Made by a program: the position numbers and the translations under genes. Below are positions 34,961 through 42,639 of a DNA stretch of 64,000 nucleotides, in pieces; positions within the stretch are counted from its first letter, which is position 1; each line of letters begins with the position of its first letter. The notes beneath the pieces are model-generated. The model ran no database searches and was not told the DNA's origin. It was given only the letters and a program-made list of their open reading frames with translations. Source of the DNA: Natrialba magadii ATCC 43099 (GTDB lineage: Archaea > Halobacteriota > Halobacteria > Halobacteriales > Natrialbaceae); the NCBI RefSeq assembly GCF_000025625.1, contig NC_013922.1, positions 2,790,001 through 2,854,000 of the forward strand. The letters run 5' to 3'.

Positions 34961-35760
34961 GCGTCGATCACGTCCGCAAAGTCGTAGCTTCCTGCCTTTG
35001 CTCCTGCGATCCAGACCGCTGCGTCGACCGCGCCCGCGGCAAAAACGCCCCGGTCCTCGGCGCGGTGGGTCAGGCGAACCTCCTCGTGGTTGCCCGCGAG
35101 GATAATCTCGTGTTCGCCCGTGATGTTGCCCGCGCGGATCGCGTGGACACCGATTTCGCTTCCCTCACGTGGGGCCTCGCCCTCGCGGCCATGGGTACGG
35201 TCACCGAACTCTCCGTTCGCCTCAATCTCGTCGAGCAGCCGGTTTGCCGTCCCGCTCGGTGCGTCTCGCTTTGCGTTGTGGTGGGCCTCGACGAGTTCGA
35301 CGTCGTAGCCCGGCAAATTCTGGACCACGTCGCCGACGACGTTCACCAGCGCCTGCACGCCGCGCGCGAAGTTGGGCGCGTGGAGAACCGGAATCGACTC
35401 GGCGGCGGACTCGAGTACGTCGTGCTGGTCGTCGGTGAAGCCGGTGGTGCCGGTGACGAAGGCGGTGGTCGTCGTGGTGTCGTCGCCAGCGTCGGCGTCG
35501 GCGTCGGTACAGGCCTGCACGTACTCGAGTGCCGATTCGGGACCGGTGAAGTCGATGACGGCGTCTGGCTCGCGCTCAGCGAGTAGCGAGTCGAACTCCG
35601 CTGCAGGCTCGATCTCGACGCCGTCGACGGTCTCGCCGTTGGGTTCACGGTTGACCGCAAACGCGACCACACAGTCCTCACGGTCCGTGATAGCGGCGAT
35701 GACCTCGCGGCCCATGCGGCCGGTTGCACCGGTGACGCCGATTCGGGTCGGCTCCGTCAT
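34957..35760 (-). CDS. dapB: 4-hydroxy-tetrahydrodipicolinate reductase
   Basis: NAD(P)H-dependent second step of the DAP pathway. The 267-residue product has the Rossmann motif 'GVTGATGRMGREVIA', and the substrate-binding signature 'ELVEAHHNAKRDAPSGTANRL' (E-x-H-H-x-x-K-x-D-x-P-S-G-T-A). A short Asp/Ala tract (DADADAGDD, encoded by GCGTCG-type hexamers at ~35495) is inserted in the middle, longer than in non-halophiles. Start and stop overlap dapA and dapD, giving dapA-dapB-dapD coupling. Confidence 0.95.
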   Translation of the reverse strand: MTEPTRIGVTGATGRMGREVIAAITDREDCVVAFAVNREPNGETVDGVEIEPAAEFDSLLAEREPDAVIDFTGPESALEYVQACTDADADAGDDTTTTTAFVTGTTGFTDDQHDVLESAAESIPVLHAPNFARGVQALVNVVGDVVQNLPGYDVELVEAHHNAKRDAPSGTANRLLDEIEANGEFGDRTHGREGEAPREGSEIGVHAIRAGNITGEHEIILAGNHEEVRLTHRAEDRGVFAAGAVDAAVWIAGAKAGSYDFADVIDA

Positions 35761-36686
35761 CGATCACCCTCTGGTTCGGCGTTTGCTACGTCGGTCGTCT
35801 CACGCTCGAGGTCGTCGAGGACAGCTTCGAGATCCGCGCGGTACTCCTCGGCGAGTCGGGTGAGCGGCGGCCGCATCCGGGCTGGTCCGTAGCCGCGGAT
35901 CTGCATGGCTTCCTTGACCGGAATCGGGTTCGTCTCGACGAACAGCTCGCGGAAGAGCGGCCCGAGTTCGTGGTGGAGGTTCTGTGCGCGTGCGTAGTCG
36001 CCGTCGAGCGCCGCGCCCACCATCGCGCAGGTCCGTTCGGGCTCGATGTTCGCGGCGACGCTAATCGTCCCCGTGCCGCCGACCGAGATGATCGGCAGCG
36101 TCATCGCGTCGTCACCCGAGAGGACGGCGAACTCCTCGTCCATCGTGCGCTCTGCGATCTCACCGATCATGCCGAGGTCGCCGCTTGCGGCCTTGTAGCC
36201 CGCGATATTCTCGTGGCTCGCGAGTTCGACGGCGGTGTCGGGTTCGATCGTCTGTCCCGTCCGCGAGGGGACGTTGTAGACGATCTGTGGCAGGTCGACT
36301 GCGTCAGCGATCGTCCGATAGTGGTCGACCAGCCCGCGCTGTTCAGGCTTGTTGTAGTACGGGGAGATCAGCAGCAGGCCGTCCGCGCCGGCGTCGGCCG
36401 AGCGCTCCGAGAGTTCCAGGGCTTCGCGCGTGTTGTTGGATCCGGAGCCAGCGATGACGGGCACGTCGTCGACGGCGTCGATTACCGCTTCGACGACGCG
36501 GACGTGTTCGTCGTGGGTCAGGGTCGCGGATTCGCCGGTAGAGCCGACGGGAACGAGGCCGTCGACGCCTGCCGCCTCGAGTCGCTGTGCGTCCTGCTGG
36601 AGTGTTTCAAAGTCGATGCGTTCGTCTTCGTCGAACGGCGTACACATTGCGGGGAAGACGCCGGAAAGGTCGAGTTCTTGTGTCAT
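35757..36686 (-). CDS. dapA: 4-hydroxy-tetrahydrodipicolinate synthase
   Basis: First committed step of lysine synthesis: condensation of pyruvate with aspartate semialdehyde. The 309-residue aldolase has 'GSTGESATLTHDEH' , Tyr in 'LLISPYYNKPEQRGL' and Schiff-base Lys in 'IAGYKAASGDLGMI'. The C-terminus carries ~15 extra acidic residues (TTDVANAEPEGDR). I used the ATG at 36686 (MTQELDLSGVFPAM); the upstream frame to 36791 looks non-coding. First gene of the dapA-dapB-dapD unit. Confidence 0.95.
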   Translation of the reverse strand: MTQELDLSGVFPAMCTPFDEDERIDFETLQQDAQRLEAAGVDGLVPVGSTGESATLTHDEHVRVVEAVIDAVDDVPVIAGSGSNNTREALELSERSADAGADGLLLISPYYNKPEQRGLVDHYRTIADAVDLPQIVYNVPSRTGQTIEPDTAVELASHENIAGYKAASGDLGMIGEIAERTMDEEFAVLSGDDAMTLPIISVGGTGTISVAANIEPERTCAMVGAALDGDYARAQNLHHELGPLFRELFVETNPIPVKEAMQIRGYGPARMRPPLTRLAEEYRADLEAVLDDLERETTDVANAEPEGDR

Positions 36687-37198
36687 AGTGGATTGAGCTG
36701 CGTTGTTGCGGTGGTGCGTTAGTCGTATTGTGCGTCGGTCGTGTGGTGTATTCGTGTTGTGTGTCGTGAGGGGGACACACATCCTGGCCACGTCCTTACT
36801 ATCGTGTCAGTGGCCGTTACGAGTCGAGACTGTCGACAATCGGTCTGCAGGAGTGACAGTCGGTCGAAGCGTGCCCGAAACGAGTTCGCTACGCTCGCGA
36901 CGAGCACTCTCAGACGCGTTTACGTTTCGGAAAGCGAGAAAAGACGCCACTCACGACGAGGTCGCCGATCCGATGAGTGACGTGACGCATACCCGATAGC
37001 GTGACCCGGACGAACTTAGCCGTTGTGACTTCCCTCGCTCGATGGTATTCGCTGACCTGCCTTCGCAGGGCCCATGACTGACCGGAACGTCAGTTCGGCC
37101 ACTCACCAGCATAGTGGCATCTGTTAGCATGGCCTCGGAACGCGATTTGCTCGCCGAGTCCCGCTTCCTTTATACTTCCTGATTGCTAACCACCGGCT
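36687..37198. other. Divergent intergenic region between dapA and htpX
   Basis: 512 bp with no convincing gene. It contains the dapA promoter area (T/G-rich repeats around 36715-36765 with recurring TCGTGT/TGTGT), a central stretch rich in CGCTACGCTCGCGACGAGC-type palindromic sequence near 36890-36910, and the htpX promoter at its right end. A 98-codon plus-strand frame (36703-36999) is Arg/Ser-rich and looks spurious. No tRNA or known RNA was recognised. Confidence 0.45.
37169..37174 (+). promoter_or_regulatory. TATA-like element of htpX
   Basis: TTTATA about 27 nt before the htpX ATG at 37199, preceded by CTTCC. Spacing implies a leaderless or nearly leaderless htpX mRNA. Confidence 0.5.
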
Positions 37199-38008
37199 AT
37201 GCGAAACACACAGTTAAAACTCCGAATGGCGTTCGTTGGATTCGTCCTGTTCGCCCTGTACTTCGCCGCCGCGCTGTTCTTCTCGGCGATGTTCGGAGTC
37301 AGCCTCCTGCCCGTGCTGGCACTCAGCATCATCGTCCTCCCCGCAGCCCAGTACAAGTTCGGCAAGTGGATGGCGCTTCGCGGCACCGAAGAGATGCCCA
37401 ACGAGGGCCAGTACCGCGAGATTCACCAGATGACCGAATCTCTCTCACGGGATATGGGCCTCGACAAGCCAAAGCTCGTCGTCCAGGATATGGGCGTTCC
37501 AAACGCGTTCGCGACCGGGCGGAAAGGTGCCGGCGTCGTCTGCGTCTCGAACGAACTCATCCAGCTCCTCGAGCGCGACGAACTCGAGGGCGTCATCGCA
37601 CACGAACTCGCTCACCTGAACAACCGCGACACCATTACGATGATCCTCGGACAGTCGGTCGGAATGGTCATCAGCTACGCCGTGTTCTTCTTCGTCCGCG
37701 ACGACAACAACTTCTTCGTTGCCTACGCCGCGATGATGATTTCCCAGCTGCTCACGACGATCCTCGTCATGGCCATCTCGCGCTACCGCGAGTACGTCGC
37801 CGACGACGACGCCCGACAGTACATCGGCACCGGCGACCCGCTCGCCCGCGCACTCGAGAAGATCTCCCGCGGCGCCGAGGGTCGTGAATCGCAGGTCGAC
37901 GAGACGGTCAGCGCGCTGTGTATCCTGAATACGGACCGCAGCCTCATGCAGAAGCTGTTCGCGAGCCACCCGCCGACCGAGAAGCGTATCGAGAAGCTTC
38001 GGCACTGA
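37199..38008 (+). CDS. htpX: HtpX-like M48 membrane zinc metalloprotease
   Basis: Membrane quality-control protease. The 269-residue protein has two N-terminal membrane segments (residues ~10-28 and ~33-49), zinc motif HELAH at 135-139, two further membrane segments, and the third zinc ligand Glu198 in 'ISRYREYVADDDA'. This is the complete HtpX layout. The C-terminus ends 'ASHPPTEKRIEKLRH', typical of archaeal HtpX. ATG at 37199 sits at the proper distance from a TATA box. A second M48 protease is at 51.8 kb. Confidence 0.93.
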   Translation: MRNTQLKLRMAFVGFVLFALYFAAALFFSAMFGVSLLPVLALSIIVLPAAQYKFGKWMALRGTEEMPNEGQYREIHQMTESLSRDMGLDKPKLVVQDMGVPNAFATGRKGAGVVCVSNELIQLLERDELEGVIAHELAHLNNRDTITMILGQSVGMVISYAVFFFVRDDNNFFVAYAAMMISQLLTTILVMAISRYREYVADDDARQYIGTGDPLARALEKISRGAEGRESQVDETVSALCILNTDRSLMQKLFASHPPTEKRIEKLRH

Positions 38009-38226
38009 TCGCAGTTCCTGCCGGCGGTTTCGACTTGCCATTTCTGTTTTGCTGGTCACTTGCGACAGCGGAGCCGTTCGAGATGGTGTGATGGGTGGAG
38101 TGAGTACAACAGATGGCTGGAGTGAGCATGCCGTCCAGACCGAGAACTCCGAGAGAGCCGTCAGTCCACCCCGAACACCCTTCACGAACGGGGTTCTTTT
38201 TATGCGTACCCAGTCCAAGCTAACAC

Positions 38227-38724
38227 ATGACGGAAATTCATCCCGGTCAGCGCGTTGCCGTTCTCGTCGACGCGCAGAACCTGTATCACTCGGCGCAGAG
38301 TCTGCACAGCCGCAATATCGATTATTCGGCCCTCCTCTCGAAGGCCGTACAGGATCGCCAGCTCACGCGCGCTATCGCGTACGTGATTCGCGCGGACGCC
38401 CCCGAAGAAGAGAGCTTCTTCGACGCGCTGGTGGATATCGGCTTCGAGACCAAGATCAAAGACATCAAGACGTTCTCCGACGGCACCAAGAAGGCCGACT
38501 GGGACGTCGGCATGAGTCTCGACGCGGTGACGCTCGCGAATCACGTCGACACGGTCGTCCTCTGTACGGGTGACGGCGACTTCTCACGACTCTGCTCGCA
38601 CCTGCGACACGAGGGCGTGCGCGTCGAAGTAATGGCGTTCGAATCCTCGACGGCCGACGAACTCATCGACGCGACGGATACGTTCCTCGACCTCGACGAG
38701 CGACCCGAGACGTTCTTGCTCTGA
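38227..38724 (+). CDS. NYN domain (LabA-like PIN) predicted ribonuclease
   Basis: A 165-residue soluble protein of the NYN/LabA group. 'RVAVLVDAQNLYHSAQSLH' gives the first acidic site (V-D-x-Q-N), 'KKADWDVGMSLDAVTLAN' the second and 'VVLCTGDGDFSRLCSHLRHEG' the third; these Asp residues form the metal site of PIN-like nucleases, so it is likely active on RNA. Ends 'FLDLDERPETFLL'. Single gene, 218 bp after htpX. Targets are unknown. Confidence 0.88.
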   Translation: MTEIHPGQRVAVLVDAQNLYHSAQSLHSRNIDYSALLSKAVQDRQLTRAIAYVIRADAPEEESFFDALVDIGFETKIKDIKTFSDGTKKADWDVGMSLDAVTLANHVDTVVLCTGDGDFSRLCSHLRHEGVRVEVMAFESSTADELIDATDTFLDLDERPETFLL

Positions 38725-38892
38725 GCGCGCGCTCCGCAGTTCGTATTTCACACTTCCGACTCACGGCGTGAGACGACACGCCGTGAGACGACAACACGAG
38801 CAGACGTGCACTCGAGTTCGAATCCGACACTGACAGACGGCTTCTGCGGTTGTCGCTGTCGACGCTACTGACGCTACTGGCGATACCGACGC

Positions 38893-39078
38893 TTACGACG
38901 GCGTCGACCGTGCGAGGTCGAGCACGACAGCGATCGCGCCGACGGCGAGGGCCGCCCCTGCGACGACGCCAGCGACAGGGTAGCCGCCTGCGTTCGTCTC
39001 AAGAATCGATGGGCCGGCGAGAACGAGCCCACTCACCGCGAGCAGTATCGTTCCGAGCGCAATCTGAACGACATCCAT
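38893..39078 (-). CDS. Small membrane protein (61 aa, two membrane segments)
   Basis: Two hydrophobic segments (residues ~5-24 and ~33-53, 'VVAGAALAVGAIAVVLDLA') joined by a short loop 'SILETNAGGYP', with a polar C-terminus. GC-rich third positions and a clean ATG at 39078 support it. An A/T-rich stretch just upstream (39090-39115, minus strand) can hold the promoter. Function unknown. Confidence 0.65.
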   Translation of the reverse strand: MDVVQIALGTILLAVSGLVLAGPSILETNAGGYPVAGVVAGAALAVGAIAVVLDLARSTPS

Positions 39079-39232
39079 TCACGCGATATTACCAAGTCGG
39101 AGTATATAATAGTCGTGATCAACGGCTGCACCCGGTCGTCTCGTTGTATTCACGTAGACGTGTCCGTTGGCTGTGATCGGTACCCAACAGGCCATCGAAG
39201 GGCTTTCGACCCAGCGGACGAAACCACGCCCA

Positions 39233-39802
39233 ATGAGCGAGCCAGTCGACGGAAACGCGGGTCTCTCCACGCTGCGGACGATCGCGGATTACCAGTTCGG
39301 TGCTGGTGCAGGCGCGGCACTCTTTCCCGATACAGACGGTTCTGCGGCCGCCACAGACACCGACACAGACACAGACACAGACACAGACACAGACATCGAC
39401 ACCGACACAGACACCAACGAACTCACCATCAAACGAACCTCCTCCGGCCGCCCCCAGCAGGTCCACGCCAAGGACGGCCGCATCGTCTCCTTCGGCATCG
39501 ACGGCCGATTCACCCTCGGACTCGAGGGCGGCCGCCGGCTGGCGGAGGTACTCGAGTCCCCGGTCTATCGCGTGATCGTTGACGACGAGAGTGAGCCGTT
39601 CGTGCGCGACGAGAAAAACGTCTTTACGAAGTTCGTACTCGATGCGGGCGAGGAGATTCGACCGGGCGACGAGGTGCTGGTGGTTCACGAGCGCGGCGAG
39701 TTGCTCGCGGTCGGTCGTGCGGAGCTGGACGCGGCGTCGATTGCGGATTTCGAGACGGGGATGGCGGTGAACGTTCGCGAGGGTGCGCCTGCGCCAGAGT
39801 AG
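39233..39802 (+). CDS. PUA domain protein (predicted RNA-binding)
   Basis: A 189-residue protein. Residues ~110-185 form a PUA domain ('VYRVIVDDESEPFVRDEKNVFTKFV' in part, 'EIRPGDEVLVVHERGELLAVGRAEL'), the RNA-binding fold found in tRNA/rRNA modification enzymes. The first ~25 residues ('LSTLRTIADYQFGAGAGAALFP') and the segment after the repeat ('VHAKDGRIVSFGIDGRFTLGLEGGRRL' in part) look like the fragment of a TGT/ArcS-type archaeosine protein. Between them is a Thr-Asp repeat coded by GACACA hexamers. Probably linked to RNA modification; no catalytic domain is present. Confidence 0.83.
   Translation: MSEPVDGNAGLSTLRTIADYQFGAGAGAALFPDTDGSAAATDTDTDTDTDTDTDIDTDTDTNELTIKRTSSGRPQQVHAKDGRIVSFGIDGRFTLGLEGGRRLAEVLESPVYRVIVDDESEPFVRDEKNVFTKFVLDAGEEIRPGDEVLVVHERGELLAVGRAELDAASIADFETGMAVNVREGAPAPE
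39353..39415. repeat. GACACA hexanucleotide tract inside the PUA gene
   Basis: About ten GACACA/GACACC hexamers coding a Thr-Asp run of ~20 residues in the PUA protein. In-frame length change would alter only a probable linker. Confidence 0.85.
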
Positions 39803-39858
39803 GTGTTACGCCAGCCGATATTCGTATTCTTTTTGACTAATCGCTCGAATCTGTCCGT

Positions 39859-40167
39859 ATGGTTTCGACACTTCTTCTCACACTCATCTTACTACCCGTC
39901 GTACTCCTGGGTGTCGTCTGGTCGTCAGTTCAGTACGTCCCGGACGGGGAAGGACGGTTGCTCGTGGTCTCTGGTGAGGTTCGCGACGTACTCGGGCCTG
40001 GCATCTACTTCGCACCACCGTTCGTCTCGGAGACGTTTCCGATCGACTTCGAGACGATGCAGTACGAAACGCCGAAGCCACATCCGTTACCGACGGAACT
40101 CGAAGACGACGCCGAGCGGATTGCATCGACGGAGACAGAGACCACGGACGCAGGAACCGCAGACTGA
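39859..40167 (+). CDS. Mini SPFH/stomatin-like protein (N-terminal part only)
   Basis: A 102-residue protein: one N-terminal membrane segment (residues ~4-21) and then 'YVPDGEGRLLVVSGEVRDVLGPGIYFAPPFV', which resembles the first strands of an SPFH/slipin domain ('VPEGERGVV-LGR--GPGLYF-IPF'). The sequence stops after ~75 residues, with an acidic tail (STETETTDAGTAD), so the rest of the SPFH domain and the coiled coil are absent. Either a natural minimal membrane protein or a remnant; the intact frame and good codon use favour a real gene. Confidence 0.72.
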   Translation: MVSTLLLTLILLPVVLLGVVWSSVQYVPDGEGRLLVVSGEVRDVLGPGIYFAPPFVSETFPIDFETMQYETPKPHPLPTELEDDAERIASTETETTDAGTAD

Positions 40168-40225
40168 TCCAGGACGGAGCCGACGAACGACAAAGTAAAA
40201 GGTCGCGGGAGGCGACGTGTCGGGT

Positions 40226-40600
40226 ATGTTTGGAGGAGGCGGCGGACTCAATCCGCGCAAGATGGAACAGATGATGCAGCAGATGGGTATCGACGTCGAG
40301 GACGTCGACGCTGAAGAGGTCATCATCCGCACCGACGAGTACGACCTCGTCTTCAACGACGCCGAAGTCACGAAGATGGACGCTCGCGGTCAGGAAACCT
40401 ACCAGATCATCGGCTCGCCCGAACAGGTCGAAGCCGGCTCCGCCGGCGGCGATGCGGGGAGCGCAGACTCAGAACCCGCCATTCCAGAAGGCGACATCGA
40501 AATGGTTGCAACCCGAACTGGCGCCAGCGAGGACGAGGCCCGCGCCGCACTCGAGGACAACGACGGCGACCTGGCCGCAGCGGTCGAGGAACTCGAGTGA
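40226..40600 (+). CDS. nac: Nascent polypeptide-associated complex protein (archaeal NAC)
   Basis: Binds nascent chains at the ribosome exit. The 124-residue product has the N-terminal '[27 protein letters not shown]', an NAC domain ('[33 protein letters not shown]' in part) and a C-terminal UBA domain ('[30 protein letters not shown]'). An acidic linker joins them. A GTG three codons earlier (40217) is possible, but MFGGGGG is the common archaeal start. trmI follows 97 bp downstream on the same strand, the usual archaeal pairing. Confidence 0.93.
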   Translation: MFGGGGGLNPRKMEQMMQQMGIDVEDVDAEEVIIRTDEYDLVFNDAEVTKMDARGQETYQIIGSPEQVEAGSAGGDAGSADSEPAIPEGDIEMVATRTGASEDEARAALEDNDGDLAAAVEELE

Positions 40601-40697
40601 CTCGAGTCGTGCATCGATGCGGAGATGGATGCAGAGAGGGGCGCAGACAGAGACGAAACCAGTGTCGAGAACAGCAACACGAACGGAGTGAGCGCCC

Positions 40698-41627
40698 GTG
40701 AGCGACGGTGAGAGCGACCAGAGCGCCGAAGCGGACGCGGACGTGGAAGCGGAATCGGACGCGGACGCGGAATCGGACGCGGACGCGGAATCGGACGCGG
40801 ACGCGGAAGCCGAAGCAGAAACCGACGCGGAAGCAGGAGTGGAAACAGAAACGAATGCGGACACGCAACCGGACGAGGAGTCACCAGACCAGCCACCCGT
40901 CCTGCTCGTTCGGGACGACCGCGAGTTCCTCGTCCAGCCCGGCGAGGAGATGGGGACCGACCTCGGCATCCTCGAGGTCCCCGCAGACGTCGAACCGGGT
41001 GATACCGTTGAGACGCACCTGGACGAAGCCTTCCACGTTCGACGACTCCGCGGCCCGGACCTCTTTCACCACTTCGAGCGCACGGGTGCGCCGATGGTCC
41101 CCCGCGATATCGGGCTTATCATCGGCGAAACCGGAATCGCCCGCGGTGACCGCGTCCTCGACACCGGTACCGGGACCGGCGTCCTCTCGGCCTCGATGGC
41201 CCGCGCTGGTGCCACAGTCGTAACGTACGAACGAGACCCCGAGTTCGCCGACGTCGCTCGCGAGAACATGGAACTCGGCGGCGTTGCAGATGCCGTCGAC
41301 GTCCGGACCGGCGACCTGACCGAAGAACTGGAGGCAGGGGCACTCGAGTCCGCACCGTTCGACGTACTCACCCTCGATACGGGTGACGCGGCCGAGATTG
41401 TTACGCACGCACCAGAACTGCTGGTTGAAGGTGGCTTCGTCGCGGTCTACAGTCCGTTCATCGAGTCGACGCGCGACGTCGTGGAGGCGGCCCGCGAGGC
41501 CGGGTTGGCGAATATCCGGACGCGAGAGACGATCCAGCGCGAGATGCAGTTCGACGACCGCGGCTCGCGGCCGTCGACGGCACCCGTGGGACACACGGGG
41601 TATCTGACGATCGCCCGGAACGAGTAG
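40698..41627 (+). CDS. trmI: tRNA (adenine-N1)-methyltransferase TrmI-like
   Basis: Archaeal TrmI methylates A57/A58 in the tRNA T-loop. The 309-residue product starts with GTG and a ~60-residue acidic tail made of Glu/Ala/Ser/Asp repeats, then the TrmI N-terminal domain ('LLVRDDREFLVQPGEEMGTDLG') and the Rossmann methyltransferase ('DRVLDTGTGTGVLSASMARAG', SAM motif I; 'FDVLTLDTGDA'). The C-terminal 'RPSTAPVGHTGYLTIARNE' matches family ends. The acidic tail is coded by a 3-copy 18-bp repeat. Co-located with NAC. Confidence 0.93.
   Translation: MSDGESDQSAEADADVEAESDADAESDADAESDADAEAEAETDAEAGVETETNADTQPDEESPDQPPVLLVRDDREFLVQPGEEMGTDLGILEVPADVEPGDTVETHLDEAFHVRRLRGPDLFHHFERTGAPMVPRDIGLIIGETGIARGDRVLDTGTGTGVLSASMARAGATVVTYERDPEFADVARENMELGGVADAVDVRTGDLTEELEAGALESAPFDVLTLDTGDAAEIVTHAPELLVEGGFVAVYSPFIESTRDVVEAAREAGLANIRTRETIQREMQFDDRGSRPSTAPVGHTGYLTIARNE
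40752..40805. repeat. 18-bp tandem repeat in trmI
   Basis: Three perfect tandem copies of GAATCGGACGCGGACGCG, coding an ESDADA-type repeat in the N-terminal tail of TrmI. Confidence 0.9.
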
Positions 41628-41765
41628 TTCTCCCTCTCTCCGTTACGTCCCATGTGGATCCGTCCACAAGAGAGGTGTCAGCGAGCGAGAGGTTCGAAGA
41701 ACCCGAGCGACGCTGTTTACCGCGTGTGAACGGAGTGAGCGCGCGGGCCGACGACTGATGTGGAG

Positions 41766-41840
41766 ACTCGCGAAGCGAGTCGGAACGGAAGGAGGAGTGT
41801 TTTTCATCGAAGTTTTTCCGAGTGTGGTCGCGAAGCGACC
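41766..41840. terminator. Paired GAA-loop hairpins between converging trmI and tfs
   Basis: Two perfect hairpins with the same GAA triloop: ACTCGC-GAA-GCGAGT (41766-41780) and GGTCGC-GAA-GCGACC (41826-41840), with T-runs (TTTTT) at 41800-41817 between them. Lying between two converging genes, they fit a two-way terminator. Confidence 0.55.
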
Positions 41841-41863
41841 GCACGCAGAGAAAAAGTTCGGTT

Positions 41864-42172
41864 CTAGTTATCGTCTTCGCGCCACTTGTGCTCGCACTCA
41901 GAGCAAATGAAAAAGCGCGTTTCGGACTCGTCGGCCGAACGAATCTGCTGCATGTACCAGTACGCGCGGTCGTGGCCACACTCGGGACAGTGGGCGTCGG
42001 TCTCGGGCAGCGACGTCTCCTCGGAGGACTCGATAACCTCGGTCGCCTCCTGACTGTCCGTGACGACGTACTCGTCGGCGTCGCCTTTGGGTTTCGTATA
42101 GCCACAGCTGCCACACTCCCACAGCCCATCGTCGGCTTTCATCATCGAACCGCATTCGTCGCAGAATTCCAT
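41864..42172 (-). CDS. tfs: Transcription factor S (TFS, TFIIS-like RNA cleavage factor)
   Basis: Stimulates transcript cleavage by backtracked archaeal RNA polymerase. The 102-residue protein has an N-terminal zinc ribbon ('FCDECGSMM...WECGSCGY') and a C-terminal TFIIS-type ribbon ('CPECGHDRAYWYMQQIRSADE' and 'RFFICSECEHKW'). The acidic Asp-Glu pair in 'RSADE' is the catalytic loop of cleavage factors, so it should be an active TFS. Length is normal for archaeal TFS. Confidence 0.94.
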   Translation of the reverse strand: MEFCDECGSMMKADDGLWECGSCGYTKPKGDADEYVVTDSQEATEVIESSEETSLPETDAHCPECGHDRAYWYMQQIRSADESETRFFICSECEHKWREDDN

Positions 42173-42257
42173 CGTTGTCCGGGCTACGTCGGCCGAGAGA
42201 CTTAAACGGCCCGTTTGGATTCGGAGACGCTCTCACCGTTCTTGCTGACGAAGCGGC

Positions 42258-42509
42258 TCAGCCCTCCGACTGAAACGGCTCCCCAACTGCCTCCCGTGGC
42301 AACACGTTGTGCAACGCCGCCTCGAGTCCACCAGCCGACTCGTACCGCTCCTCCTGTGCCGCCCCGAGAAGCGATCCCAGATTCCGCTCGCCGTCTGCAA
42401 GCACCAGCGTCGTTGCCTCGAACGCGCCCGCTGCCTCGGCTTTCGTGACGGGGTACTCGAGTGCCTCGAAGGTGGACTCGAGTTCATTCAGTTTCAGTGT
42501 GGTTCCCAA
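42258..42509 (-). CDS. DUF5789-like haloarchaeal protein (non-ATG start)
   Basis: An ~83-residue protein: 'TLKLNELESTFEALEYPVTKAEAAGAF' and the end 'VLPREAVGEPFQSEG' match the haloarchaeal DUF5789 family as I know it. There is no ATG near the expected start; the frame reads L-L-G-T-T-L-K-L-N, so a TTG at 42509 is the best candidate. Homologues usually start M-T/S-L-K-L. Divergent from the MFS transporter gene. Function unknown; family proteins are small and acidic. Confidence 0.65.
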   Translation of the reverse strand: MGTTLKLNELESTFEALEYPVTKAEAAGAFEATTLVLADGERNLGSLLGAAQEERYESAGGLEAALHNVLPREAVGEPFQSEG

Positions 42510-42639
42510 TAAGAACGGACGCGCCGCGAGCGCTTGTAGTGTCGGGTAGAGTATCGTCTCGCAGGCGCGCGAGACAGTTGATTTCAGCAATATTTCGTTT
42601 CGAAATGTTAATCGGGCGCGACGCCGCAGACGTATATCG

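Noticed and set aside
36703-36999. 98-codon plus-strand ORF between dapA and htpX
   Set aside because: Arg/Ser-rich with poor codon bias, no start context and no family resemblance.
38760-38850. Possible tRNA because of GTTCGAATCC-like sequence near 38815
   Set aside because: No matching acceptor stem, D-arm or anticodon arm can be drawn around it; it is in an intergenic area with simple inverted repeats.
39353-39415. CRISPR or direct-repeat array suspected from regular repeats
   Set aside because: The period is 6 bp with no spacers and it is inside a coding frame; it is a simple hexamer tract.
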